In this document: positions 9,318 through 17,399 of the stretch, piece by piece
Layout: the number at the start of each line of letters is the position of its first letter
Position numbering within the stretch: position 1 is the stretch's first letter
NCBI GenBank assembly: GCA_947501275.1
Contig: CANMVD010000005.1
Coordinates: forward strand, 165,555-229,554
Direction of reading: 5' to 3'
Source: an uncultured Tateyamaria sp.
Lineage (GTDB): Bacteria; Pseudomonadota; Alphaproteobacteria; Rhodobacterales; Rhodobacteraceae
DNA length: 64,000 nucleotides
Program-made: the position numbers and the translations under genes
The notes under the pieces: generated by a model
The model's input: only the letters and a program-made list of their open reading frames with translations
Database searches by the model: none
Told to the model about the DNA's origin: nothing

Positions 9318-9723
9318 ATAGTAAAAGCGACGTCTCGGAGGCGACAACACCATCCAGCCGTCGAATGCGAAACAACACGGCGTCAAACTCTTCCAGCGTA
9401 TCGGTGCCGATTTCGACAATCACATCCCAGCGTCCGTTGGTTGAATGCACCGCCCGCAATTCCGGCATCCCTTGCAGCGTGCGCATGGTCTTTTCGGTGC
9501 CGCGCCCTTCAATACCAATCATCATCAGACCGCGCACCGCATCACGTTGTGCATCTGCCTTCACCACAACTGAAAATCCCAGGATATCGCCGCGCGCCAG
9601 CAACTTGTCGATCCGCGCCCGTACAGTGGCGCGGGACAGTCCCAACCGGCTCGACAGTTCGGACAGCGACGCGCGCGCGTCATGTCGAAGCGCCGCAATG
9701 AGTTTATTGTCCGTTTTGTCCAT
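9298..9723 (-). CDS. Lrp/AsnC-family transcriptional regulator
   Basis: A 141-residue regulator with an N-terminal AsnC-type helix-turn-helix (about residues 1-60: MDKTDNKLIAALRHDARASL, then LSRATVRARIDKL) and a C-terminal RAM ligand-binding domain (VHSTNGRWDVIVEIGTD). The ATG at 9723 matches the usual start of the family. An upstream extension to 9789 runs through the promoter region. It is divergent from the arginase gene, 108 bases away, so it very likely controls arginine/ornithine catabolism in response to an amino acid. That role is inferred from position. Its 3' end overlaps dsbB by 20 bases on the opposite strand. Confidence 0.9.
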   Translation of the reverse strand: MDKTDNKLIAALRHDARASLSELSSRLGLSRATVRARIDKLLARGDILGFSVVVKADAQRDAVRGLMMIGIEGRGTEKTMRTLQGMPELRAVHSTNGRWDVIVEIGTDTLEEFDAVLFRIRRLDGVVASETSLLLSTRKSA

Positions 9724-9774
9724 CTTTGTAGCCCATTTCGTCCAATAACCTGTCGATATGCGCAGATAGTAGGC

Positions 9775-9784
9775 TTGTCGACAA
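9775..9784. promoter_or_regulatory. Palindrome in the asnC-rocF intergenic region
   Basis: TTGTCGACAA is a perfect 10-base palindrome near the middle of the 108-base divergent region between the AsnC-type regulator and arginase. AsnC-family regulators bind short dyads in such places, so this is a candidate operator. Only the symmetry and location support it. Confidence 0.4.
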
Positions 9785-9831
9785 CGCAATTTGCGCGCAT
9801 CTCGACACCACCCAAAGGATCAGAGGCCAGA

Positions 9832-10752
9832 ATGAGCGATACAGCAATCACATTGATCGGTGTCCCGATGGACAGCGGTAAACGACGCCGCGGTTGTTTG
9901 ATGGGCCCCGATGCCTTTCGCACCGCTGGGTTGGCCGAGGCCCTGACAGATCTCGGACACCAGGTGCGGGATCTCGGAAACGTGGCACCCGATGCGTTCA
10001 CTCCGACCGAGCACCCCCATCTTCATGCGCTCGAAGAAACCGTTGCCTGGACAAATGCTTTGTCCCGCACAGCCAGTACCGCCAGCGCGGATGGCTTGCC
10101 GATCTTCATGGGCGGCGATCACGCGCTTGCGCTTGGCACGCTCCACGGCGTTGCAGCCCATGCCGCCACACAAAACAAACCGCTATTTGTGCTCTGGCTG
10201 GATGCGCACACGGATTACCACACCCCCGACAGCACGACATCGGGCAATCTGCACGGCACGCCCATGGGCTACATGACGGGCCGCGCCGGCTTTGACGCCT
10301 TTCCTGCTGTTGAGCACTCCATCCCGCATGAGCGGATCGCAATGATTGGCCTGCGTTCGGTCGATGAGCCTGAACGCGCGGCGTTACAGGACACGGACGT
10401 GGCATATATTGATATGCGACACATCGACGAACACGGCATCGCGCGGCCTTTGGCTGCATTTCTTGAACGCGTCGCTGCCGCGGACGGCCTGCTACATGTC
10501 TCGCTTGATGTTGATTTTCTCGACCCAAGCGTGGCGCCCGCCGTGGGTACGACTGTTCCCGGAGGTGCCACGATCAGAGAAGCCCACCTTGTTATGGAAA
10601 TGATCAGCGACAGCGGTCTGATGACCTCACTCGATCTGGTCGAGTTGAACCCGTTTCTGGACGAGCGCGGTCGCACAGCACAACTGATGGTCGACCTCGT
10701 GGCCTCGGCCTTTGGTCGTCGCGTATTTGACCGCCCGACGCGCAGCTATTGA
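9832..10752 (+). CDS. rocF: Arginase
   Basis: A 306-residue member of the ureohydrolase family that hydrolyses L-arginine to ornithine and urea with a binuclear manganese centre. The metal-binding motifs are present: GGDHALALG, DAHTDYHTP (D-A-H-x-D) and SLDVDFLDPS (D-x-D). The ATG at 9832 follows AGAGGCC and fits the family N-terminus (ITLIGVPMDSGKRRRGC). A longer open frame to 9682 crosses the regulatory region and was not used. It is followed within a few bases by ornithine cyclodeaminase, so the two genes form an arginine degradation operon under the divergent AsnC regulator. Confidence 0.95.
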   Translation: MSDTAITLIGVPMDSGKRRRGCLMGPDAFRTAGLAEALTDLGHQVRDLGNVAPDAFTPTEHPHLHALEETVAWTNALSRTASTASADGLPIFMGGDHALALGTLHGVAAHAATQNKPLFVLWLDAHTDYHTPDSTTSGNLHGTPMGYMTGRAGFDAFPAVEHSIPHERIAMIGLRSVDEPERAALQDTDVAYIDMRHIDEHGIARPLAAFLERVAAADGLLHVSLDVDFLDPSVAPAVGTTVPGGATIREAHLVMEMISDSGLMTSLDLVELNPFLDERGRTAQLMVDLVASAFGRRVFDRPTRSY

Positions 10753-10763
10753 AAGGCATGCCT

Positions 10764-11804
10764 ATGACCCCGTCTGACAAGGCCCTGGTGCCATTCGTTT
10801 CTGTCGATCACATGATGCAGCTTGTCCACCACATCGGCGTGGCCGACATGCTGCGCGGGTTGGCCGACTACATCGCGCACGACTTTGCCCGGTGGGAACA
10901 ATTCGACAAGACACCCCGCGTGGCGTCGCATTCTGCCGAAGGGGTGATCGAGCTGATGCCCACCTCTGATGGCGAGAATTATGGGTTCAAATATGTGAAC
11001 GGTCACCCAAAAAACACCGCTGATGGTTTGCAAACAGTCACCGCGTTTGGGCTGCTGGCGGATGTCGACACGGGCTATCCTGTCCTGCTGACGGAAATGA
11101 CGATGCTGACGGCGCTGCGCACAGCCGCCACCTCGGCGCTGGTGGCCCGGACGCTGGCACCCAGGGGCGCAACGACGATGGCCATGATCGGCAATGGTGC
11201 GCAATCGGAATTCCAAAGCCTTGCGATGCAGGCCATTGCTGGCATCACCCATGTGCGTCTTTATGACATCGACGCTGCTGCCACGGCCAAATGTGCCGCC
11301 AATCTTGCCGGAACAGGACTGCACGTCACAGCCTGCACAAGTGCGCAAGAGGCCATTGAGGGCGCGCAGATCCTCACCACCTGCACAGCCGACAAGGCCT
11401 ATGCCACGATCCTGACGGACAACATGGTTGGCGCAGGCGTGCACATCAACGCCATCGGCGGCGACTGCCCCGGCAAAACAGAAATCGCACCGGGCATTTT
11501 GACTCGCGGTGACATCTTTGTGGAATATCCGCCGCAAACCCGGATCGAAGGCGACATTCAGCAATTGCCCGAGGACCATCCGGTGACAGAGATTTGGCAG
11601 GTCATGACCGGCGCCGCCAAGGGGCGCACCTCTGACAGGCAGATCACGATCTTTGACAGTGTGGGTTTTGCGATCGAGGATTTCTCGGCGCTGCGCTATG
11701 TGCGCGACAGCATTGCAGGCAGCCGCTTTTACCATCCACTTGATCTTCTGGCGGACCCGGATGATCCACGCGATCTGTTTGGAATGTTGCAGCGGGCTGG
11801 CTGA
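10764..11804 (+). CDS. ocd: Ornithine cyclodeaminase
   Basis: A 346-residue member of the ornithine cyclodeaminase / mu-crystallin family, converting L-ornithine to L-proline and ammonia with bound NAD. A Rossmann motif is visible as MIGNGAQSEFQ (about residues 130-140), with the family signature VEYPPQTRIEGDIQQL downstream. Three in-frame starts exist: TTG 10749, ATG 10758 and ATG 10764. The GAAAGG at 10751-10756 is well spaced only for 10764, which was chosen. The gene sits 11 bases after arginase, giving a complete arginine to proline pathway. Confidence 0.93.
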   Translation: MTPSDKALVPFVSVDHMMQLVHHIGVADMLRGLADYIAHDFARWEQFDKTPRVASHSAEGVIELMPTSDGENYGFKYVNGHPKNTADGLQTVTAFGLLADVDTGYPVLLTEMTMLTALRTAATSALVARTLAPRGATTMAMIGNGAQSEFQSLAMQAIAGITHVRLYDIDAAATAKCAANLAGTGLHVTACTSAQEAIEGAQILTTCTADKAYATILTDNMVGAGVHINAIGGDCPGKTEIAPGILTRGDIFVEYPPQTRIEGDIQQLPEDHPVTEIWQVMTGAAKGRTSDRQITIFDSVGFAIEDFSALRYVRDSIAGSRFYHPLDLLADPDDPRDLFGMLQRAG

Positions 11805-11929
11805 AGCAGGGCGGATGTTTGGCGTGACACCGCGAGGGGCTGGCGTGGCCAAGGTGGACATTCTGATGCCAACATGAGCGAAAGGCAGGTTCGCGGTGCA
11901 CCGGACCGGGCCACCTGCCCCAAACGCGA

Positions 11930-11955
11930 AAAAGGCGCACCTAGGTGCGCCTTTT
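11930..11955. terminator. Palindromic bidirectional terminator
   Basis: A perfect 26-base palindrome: AAAAGGCGCAC and GTGCGCCTTTT around a CTAG centre. It supplies T-runs on both strands, so it can stop ocd transcripts from the left and dksA-operon transcripts from the right. On the minus strand it directly abuts the stop codon of the small cysteine-rich ORF. Confidence 0.9.
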
Positions 11956-12074
11956 CAAACCAATTTCCCGTCGCGCAACGTTTGACAGCGGCGACATACG
12001 CCGCAAATCTTGTTGTCTTCAATGCAATCCACGAACGATCTTGACGGCGTGCCCAGTGTTTTGATCCGCGCCAT
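11955..12074 (-). CDS. 39-residue cysteine-rich protein downstream of dksA
   Basis: An ATG at 12074 opens 39 codons ending with TGA at 11955. The product starts MARIKTLGTPSRSF and carries Cys17, Cys24, Cys27 and Cys30 (C-x6-C-x2-C-x2-C), a spacing suited to zinc or Fe-S binding. It is 14 bases downstream of the dksA stop on the same strand, and its stop codon overlaps the palindromic terminator, as expected for the last gene of a short operon. The ribosome binding site is weak. I do not recognise the family. It could be a fortuitous ORF, but the cysteine spacing and the fit to the terminator argue for a real small gene. Confidence 0.55.
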   Translation of the reverse strand: MARIKTLGTPSRSFVDCIEDNKICGVCRRCQTLRDGKLV

Positions 12075-12088
12075 CCGTGGCAGCGGTA

Positions 12089-12511
12089 TCAGTCGTCCCG
12101 GTGTACTTTTTCGCGACGCTCATGACGCTCTTGCGCCTCAAGACTCATCGTTGCGATAGGACGGGCATCGAGGCGTTTGAGCGAAATCGGCTCGCCTGTC
12201 ACGATGCAATAGCCGTATTCGCCTTCGTCGATCCGCCGGATCGCCGCGTCGATCTTCGACACCAGCTTGCGCTGGCGGTCCCGCGTACGCAATTCAAGCG
12301 CCCGATCCGTTTCCTCGCTCGCGCGATCCGCAACGTCCGGAATGTTGCGCGTACCGTCCTGCAACCCCTCGATGGTGTCGCGGCTACCGGCGAGCAACTC
12401 GGATTTCCAATGCAGCAGTTTGCGGCGGAAATACTCGACCTGACGGTCATTCATGAACGGTTCACCGTCGGCTGGGCGGTAATCGTCCGGCAAAAAAACT
12501 TCCTGTTTCAT
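12089..12511 (-). CDS. dksA: DksA, RNA polymerase-binding stringent response factor
   Basis: A 140-residue DksA/TraR-family protein that binds the secondary channel of RNA polymerase and acts with ppGpp. The start MKQEVFLPDDYRPADGEPFM is the conserved N-terminus of alphaproteobacterial DksA, so ATG 12511 was chosen over the longer frame to 12829. The coiled-coil region (about 30-85) precedes the globular end YCIVTGEPISLKRLDARP. Only the first of the usual four zinc-finger cysteines remains. The Rhodobacter sphaeroides DksA also has a reduced finger, so this is a lineage trait, not damage. It is divergent from the MoxR gene. Confidence 0.95.
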   Translation of the reverse strand: MKQEVFLPDDYRPADGEPFMNDRQVEYFRRKLLHWKSELLAGSRDTIEGLQDGTRNIPDVADRASEETDRALELRTRDRQRKLVSKIDAAIRRIDEGEYGYCIVTGEPISLKRLDARPIATMSLEAQERHERREKVHRDD

Positions 12512-12694
12512 TTGCTTCCCCTCACTTCGACTGGCGTTGGCCATAAAAAGGTCCCCAATGGTTCCGAAAATTTGCCCCGACAGCTCCCTGCCGCAGCGTC
12601 TAAACGAGGGCATGACGATTGTCACTACACAATCAAGCGCCAGATTGGCTAAAAGCACGACTATTAACAAAAGACCGCAACAAGGTGATCCCAC

Positions 12695-13534
12695 ATGAAA
12701 TTTCAAGGCACAGACGCCTATGTCGCCACTGATGACCTGACCATTGCCGTCAATGCCGCCGTGACTCTGGAACGCCCCCTGCTGGTCAAGGGCGAACCGG
12801 GAACAGGTAAAACGGAATTGGCCAAGCAAGTGGCACGCAGCCTTGATCTACGCCTGATCGAATGGAACATCAAATCGACCACCCGCGCCCAACAAGGCCT
12901 TTATGAATACGACGCGGTGTCCCGTTTGCGCGACAGCCAGTTGGGCGAAGACAAAGTTCATGACGTGGCCAACTACATCAAGAAGGGCAAGCTTTGGGAA
13001 GCCTTCGAAGCAGGTGAAAAAGTCGTTCTGTTGATCGATGAGATCGACAAAGCCGACATCGAGTTCCCCAACGACCTGTTGCAGGAACTCGATAAGATGG
13101 AATTCTTTGTCTACGAAACAGGTGAGACCATCAAGGCCCGTCACCGCCCTGTGGTCATCATCACGTCCAACAACGAAAAGGAACTGCCCGACGCATTCCT
13201 GCGGCGCTGTTTCTTCCACTACATCCGGTTCCCCGACATGGAAACGATGAAGGCGATTGTGGCCGTCCACCACCCCGGCATCAAAGACGGATTGCTGACC
13301 ACCGCGCTGACCCAGTTCTTCGAGATCCGGGACCAGCAAGGATTGAAGAAAAAGCCGTCAACCTCCGAAGTGCTGGATTGGCTTAAACTGCTGTTGGCCG
13401 AAGACATGAGCGCGGAAGACCTGAAGTCCGATGGGGTCAGTGCGCTGCCCAAATTGCACGGCGCCCTTTTAAAGAACGAACAGGACGTTCACCTGTTTGA
13501 ACGCCTCGCCTTTATGGCGCGCGGACAGCGCTGA
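12695..13534 (+). CDS. MoxR-family AAA+ ATPase
   Basis: A 279-residue AAA+ ATPase. Walker A is GEPGTGKT at residues 33-40 and Walker B is VLLIDEID at 111-118; sensor-like ITSNN and an arginine-rich FLRRCFF segment follow. MoxR ATPases act as chaperones, usually with a partner carrying a von Willebrand A domain, in cofactor insertion or maturation of large complexes. A vWA protein of the CoxE type is encoded about 2.4 kb downstream (15922), with a GNAT, a DUF2927 lipoprotein and a tiny membrane protein between them. The client complex cannot be told from the sequence. Confidence 0.9.
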   Translation: MKFQGTDAYVATDDLTIAVNAAVTLERPLLVKGEPGTGKTELAKQVARSLDLRLIEWNIKSTTRAQQGLYEYDAVSRLRDSQLGEDKVHDVANYIKKGKLWEAFEAGEKVVLLIDEIDKADIEFPNDLLQELDKMEFFVYETGETIKARHRPVVIITSNNEKELPDAFLRRCFFHYIRFPDMETMKAIVAVHHPGIKDGLLTTALTQFFEIRDQQGLKKKPSTSEVLDWLKLLLAEDMSAEDLKSDGVSALPKLHGALLKNEQDVHLFERLAFMARGQR

Positions 13535-13901
13535 CAAAAACGCGGACCCGGGGCACCCTGCCCCCCGCCTGCACATTCTGTTACTTGCTGCACATTCAGT
13601 TACGTGCAGCAAGTAACGACTGCTTGCCGCGCTGTTTTTTCTATATCCCCCGCACATCGCTTGACCAAGGCACGCCTTACGTAAAGCGCCGCCGAAGCCG
13701 CCGTCCTTTTTGCCCAAAAAGATGGACCGGCAAGTCGGTCGATTGCGCGGTTTTTTAGCCACAAATCCAACCGGGCGCCCAGTTTGCGCCACCCTGTGGA
13801 TAAAATGTCTTTCTTTTGCCTGAAATGCTCCATACCTTGACCGTGATGAGAGGTGAAAACACCCGCATCCAATATGCTAAAAAAGCAGGCAGGCAGTAAT
13901 A
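13535..13901. other. 367-base intergenic region with no recognised gene
   Basis: Between the MoxR gene and the GNAT gene. It holds a large inverted repeat (13580-13617) and then AT-richer sequence, presumably the GNAT promoter. Minus-strand ORFs in this stretch (for example 13469-13792) run into the MoxR coding region, carry no motifs, and were not accepted. Confidence 0.6.
13571..13617. repeat. Long hairpin with embedded direct repeat
   Basis: GTTACTTGCTGCAC (13580-13593) and GTGCAGCAAGTAAC (13604-13617) form a perfect 14-bp stem with a 10-base loop. The near-identical 14-mers GCACATTCTGTTAC (13571) and GCACATTCAGTTAC (13590) overlap it as direct repeats. It sits 37 bases after the MoxR stop. 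The nearest T-run in the plus direction is some 18 bases further on, so it is not a canonical terminator. Confidence 0.75.
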
Positions 13902-14357
13902 ATGAATTCCAACGACGCACTCAACGTGCGCCCTCTGACTTTGTCGGATCGCCCTGAATGGGACGGTCTGTGGGCGGCCTATCTTGAATTCTATGGCACC
14001 TCTCGCCCCAAAGAGATCTTTGACTCGACCTTTGCCCGGCTGACCGGGAACGACCCACAGGACTTCTCAGCTCTGGTGGCGGAACAGGCGGGCAAACTTG
14101 TTGGCCTTACGCATTTTCTGTTTCACCGCCATTGCTGGCGTGTTGAAAACGTCTGCTATCTGCAGGACCTCTATGCTGATCCTTCCGTGCGTGGCCAAGG
14201 CATTGGCCGCAAACTGATCGAAGCCGTGTATGCCGCGGCAGACGCTGCGGGCAGCCCGTCGGTCTATTGGCTGACCCAGGATTCCAACTCCCAAGCACGC
14301 AGACTCTACGACCGCGTCGGCACGTTGTCCCCGTTCATCAAGTACGAGCGGGGGTAA
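13902..14357 (+). CDS. GNAT-family N-acetyltransferase
   Basis: A 151-residue protein with the GNAT fold. The acetyl-CoA-binding motif A is visible as DPSVRGQGIGRKLIEAVY (about residues 88-105), followed by WLTQDSNSQARRLYDRVG, the usual motif B region. Substrate is unknown. The start at 13902 is the first ATG after a long gap. It is followed 5 bases later by the DUF2927 lipoprotein gene and probably shares its transcript. Confidence 0.88.
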   Translation: MNSNDALNVRPLTLSDRPEWDGLWAAYLEFYGTSRPKEIFDSTFARLTGNDPQDFSALVAEQAGKLVGLTHFLFHRHCWRVENVCYLQDLYADPSVRGQGIGRKLIEAVYAAADAAGSPSVYWLTQDSNSQARRLYDRVGTLSPFIKYERG

Positions 14358-14362
14358 GGGAG

Positions 14363-15721
14363 ATGCGTCGCTTTATCCTTCCGCTCGCCCTGCTGCTGAA
14401 CGCCTGTGTGCCAGTTACGCCCGGCGACGTTGCGACCCGCGCATTGCCTCAGGCCTCTGACCTTCCACCCATGAAAACGTTTGGCGCGCCGCGCCCTGCC
14501 AAGCCGGCAAAGTCAAACAACGATCTGGCGCTGGATTTCATTGAGCTCAGCTTCCAACTGGAATCGGGCCGTGAACTACCTGTGTTCTCGCGCTTTGAAG
14601 GACCCATTTCCGTCCGTGTGACGGGTGAGCCGCCCGCTTCCCTTGGGACCGATCTGCGGCGCCTGATGCACCGTTTGCGCAGTGAGGCCGGGATCGACAT
14701 TTACGAAGCGGCCCCAAGCAATCCGGCCAACATCACCATCGAGGCCGTCAGCCGCGCGCAAATTCGCCGCGCCCTGCCCCATGCTGCCTGTTTTGTTGTG
14801 CCCAACATCACCACAATCTCTGAATATAAACCAAACAGGCGCAGCGCGCGGACCAGCTGGTCTGCGCTGCGCACACGCAAGCAGTTGGCGATATTCTTGC
14901 CCAATGACGCCAGCCCCCAGGAAGTGCGCGATTGCCTGCACGAAGAACTGGCACAGGCCATTGGCCCGCTGAACGACCTCTATCGTCTGCCCGACAGCGT
15001 CTTTAACGACGACAACGTGCACACGGTGCTGACGGGCTTTGATATGCTGATGCTGCGGGCATATTACTCGCCGCAATTGCGCTCGGGCATGACGCGGGGC
15101 CAGGTCGCCGCACGGCTGCCCGGCATCTTTGCTGCAATCAACCCACAGGGTCAAAGCCTGCCTGCGAAATACGCCACGCGCACACCACGCGCCTGGAGCG
15201 AAGCGGTACAAACCGCCCTTGGGCCGGGTGCAAATTCGGCGCAACGCCGCGAGGCCGCCAGCCGCGCTCTCAAAATCGCACAAGCCATGGGTTGGAAAGA
15301 TCACCGTCGCGCATTTGCGCATTATGCCAATGGTCGCCTTTTGCTGTCGAGCGACCCAAAGGCCGCGCAAACCCATTTCCGTGCAGCAGATCAATATTAT
15401 GCCGCGACCCCCGGCGCAGATTTGCACCGCGCCTATGTCGCAACGCAATTGGCCGCCTATGCGATCACCAGAGGCGACGGAGATGCCGCCCAAATCATCC
15501 TCGCCCCCCACATCGACGAAGCGGCCCAGAATGAAAACGCTGCCCTGTTGTCGACCCTGTTGCTGCTGCGGGCCGAAGCCCTAGATTTGCAAGGCAGGAC
15601 CACCGAAGCACGCACCGTCAGGCTGGACAGCCTTGGTTGGGCGCGATACGGGTTTGGATCGGACTGGGCGGTGCGGGCCAAGCTGCGGGAAATCTCTTCT
15701 CTCAGCCCGTTGAAAGGATGA
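14363..15721 (+). CDS. DUF2927-family lipoprotein
   Basis: A 452-residue protein of unknown function found widely in Rhodobacteraceae. The N-terminus MRRFILPLALLLNAC is a short lipoprotein signal with a lipobox (LLNAC), so the mature protein should be membrane-anchored. The DUF2927 core is recognisable as CLHEELAQAIGPLNDLYRLP and DNVHTVLTGFDMLMLRAYY. The C-terminal 150 residues look like helical repeats. ATG 14363 follows GGGGTAAGGGAG and gives the signal; the longer frame to 14267 does not. The HEE motif in the core resembles a metal-binding site, but protease activity is only a guess. Confidence 0.85.
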   Translation: MRRFILPLALLLNACVPVTPGDVATRALPQASDLPPMKTFGAPRPAKPAKSNNDLALDFIELSFQLESGRELPVFSRFEGPISVRVTGEPPASLGTDLRRLMHRLRSEAGIDIYEAAPSNPANITIEAVSRAQIRRALPHAACFVVPNITTISEYKPNRRSARTSWSALRTRKQLAIFLPNDASPQEVRDCLHEELAQAIGPLNDLYRLPDSVFNDDNVHTVLTGFDMLMLRAYYSPQLRSGMTRGQVAARLPGIFAAINPQGQSLPAKYATRTPRAWSEAVQTALGPGANSAQRREAASRALKIAQAMGWKDHRRAFAHYANGRLLLSSDPKAAQTHFRAADQYYAATPGADLHRAYVATQLAAYAITRGDGDAAQIILAPHIDEAAQNENAALLSTLLLLRAEALDLQGRTTEARTVRLDSLGWARYGFGSDWAVRAKLREISSLSPLKG

Positions 15722-15754
15722 CCTTTCCGCTCTAACGCGTTGAAAGGTAATGAA

Positions 15755-15922
15755 ATGATCTATCTACCTGCGGCGATTATCGGCGCTTTGTGGGGCGGGT
15801 TCAGCGCCCGCAAACGTGGCGGCAACCGTTTGGACATTGCCCAATACGCCGCTGTGTACGGCATCGGCTTTGGAGTTCTCGGCCTGATCGTAACCGTCAT
15901 TCTGGACCGGACGATCATCTGA
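15755..15922 (+). CDS. Small two-helix membrane protein
   Basis: A 55-residue protein with two hydrophobic segments (about residues 1-15 and 30-50) around a basic loop ARKRGGNR. The ATG at 15755 is preceded by AAAGG at good distance. Its TGA overlaps the ATG of the vWA gene (TGATG), so the two are translationally coupled. No family is recognised. The coupling suggests a membrane anchor or accessory for the MoxR/vWA pair. Confidence 0.75.
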   Translation: MIYLPAAIIGALWGGFSARKRGGNRLDIAQYAAVYGIGFGVLGLIVTVILDRTII

Positions 15923-17109
15923 TGTTCCTGCCCTTCTTTGAGCATTTGCGGAAATCGGGCGTGCCCGTGTCCTTGCGCGAATTCCTGGGCTTTCTCGAAG
16001 GGTTGAAAGCAGGGCTGGCCACATATGATGTTGAGGCGTTCTACTACCTTGCGCGCGTTTCCATGGTCAAGGACGAGCGCAACATCGACAAGTTCGACCG
16101 TGCCTTTGCCGCCGCCTTTGAGGGCCTGGAGCAGATCAGCGTCGAACAGGTGCTGGAGGCCGTTGATATCCCACAGGATTGGCTGGAGAAACTGGCGGAA
16201 AAGCATCTGAGCGCAGAAGAGCGCGCAGAGATCGAAGCATTAGGTGGCTTTGACAAGCTCATGGAAACACTCAAGAAACGTCTTGAGGAGCAAAAAGGCC
16301 GCCATCAGGGCGGCAACAAATGGGTCGGTACGGCAGGTACCTCGCCTTTTGGTGCCTACGGTTACAACCCAGAAGGCGTGCGTATCGGCCAAAAAGAAGG
16401 CCGGCACAGCAAGGCCGTCAAGGTCTGGGACAAGCGTGAATTCAAGAACTTGGATGACACAGTTGAACTTGGGACCCGCAATATCAAGGTCGCCCTGAAA
16501 CGTCTGCGTCGGTGGGCCCGTGACGGCGCGGCTGAGGAACTGGATCTGAACGGCACAATCCGGGCCACCGCCGAACACGGCTATCTGGACGTCAAGACAC
16601 GCCCCGAGCGGCGCAACGCGGTCAAGGTGCTGTTGTTCTTTGACATCGGTGGGTCGATGGACCCGCATGTGAAGATCGTGGAAGAGTTGTTTTCGGCCGC
16701 CAAGTCCGAGTTCAAGCATCTGGAACACTTCTATTTCCACAATTGTCTTTATGAGGGCGTGTGGAAAGACAATCGCCGCCGTTGGGATGCGCAAATACCC
16801 ACCCATGATATTCTTCGAACCTATGGCCCTGATTACAAATGTATTTTTGTAGGGGATGCCAGCATGTCGCCGTACGAGATTGCGTATCCCGGTGGCGCAA
16901 ATGAGCATTGGAATGCGGAGGCGGGTCAGGTCTGGCTGCAACGCGCGCGCGATCAGTGGGCGTCGAACCTGTGGATCAATCCTGTGCCCGAGAAATACTG
17001 GAATTACACGCATTCGATCGGCATGATTCAGGAAATTTTTGGTGCAGATGCCATGGTGCCGATGACGTTGGATGGTCTCGCGCGTGGTATGCGCGCTCTG
17101 ACGCGGTAG
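15922..17109 (+). CDS. vWA-domain protein of the CoxE type, MoxR partner
   Basis: A 395-residue protein. An N-terminal helical region (about 1-140: MFLPFFEHLRKSGVPVSLRE) is followed by a von Willebrand A domain with a MIDAS-like motif FFDIGGSMDPH (about residue 238), in which the usual DxSxS is DxGGS. The family pairs with MoxR AAA+ ATPases, which here is the gene at 12695. Start at 15922 was chosen because it overlaps the stop of the small membrane protein and matches the family N-terminus; the longer frame from 15790 is a shadow of that small gene. The target of the ATPase/vWA pair is unknown. Confidence 0.9.
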   Translation: MFLPFFEHLRKSGVPVSLREFLGFLEGLKAGLATYDVEAFYYLARVSMVKDERNIDKFDRAFAAAFEGLEQISVEQVLEAVDIPQDWLEKLAEKHLSAEERAEIEALGGFDKLMETLKKRLEEQKGRHQGGNKWVGTAGTSPFGAYGYNPEGVRIGQKEGRHSKAVKVWDKREFKNLDDTVELGTRNIKVALKRLRRWARDGAAEELDLNGTIRATAEHGYLDVKTRPERRNAVKVLLFFDIGGSMDPHVKIVEELFSAAKSEFKHLEHFYFHNCLYEGVWKDNRRRWDAQIPTHDILRTYGPDYKCIFVGDASMSPYEIAYPGGANEHWNAEAGQVWLQRARDQWASNLWINPVPEKYWNYTHSIGMIQEIFGADAMVPMTLDGLARGMRALTR

Positions 17110-17399
17110 AGCCGCAGATCACGATCTCGCGGAATACTGGCGGCGATTTAAGCTGGTATAGATCCGCATGCGAACGACAGAACGCTCTTTTTCCTGCCCG
17201 ACTGTCACGCTCACTTGCGTAAGCAACACAAAGGTTCTCCGATGGATGTAACGCAGTGCTTGGCCTCGGCATCGGTTCGATCTCCGCACGCTATTTCGAC
17301 CAGATGTCGGTGCGTTGTTGTCTGATGCCAAAATCGCACCACAAAGCGTAAAGTGCGCCGCAGTGATCCCTTGCCGCCCCCCCGTCTGCGCCCCATATC

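Noticed and set aside
10749..10763. TTG or first-ATG start for ornithine cyclodeaminase
   Set aside because: The ribosome site GAAAGG would lie inside or too near; ATG 10764 has proper spacing.
13469..13920. Minus-strand ORFs after the MoxR gene
   Set aside because: They extend antisense into the MoxR coding region, and the products lack recognisable features.
15790..15921. N-terminal extension of the vWA protein
   Set aside because: It is the out-of-frame shadow of the small membrane protein gene; ATG 15922 overlaps that gene's stop.
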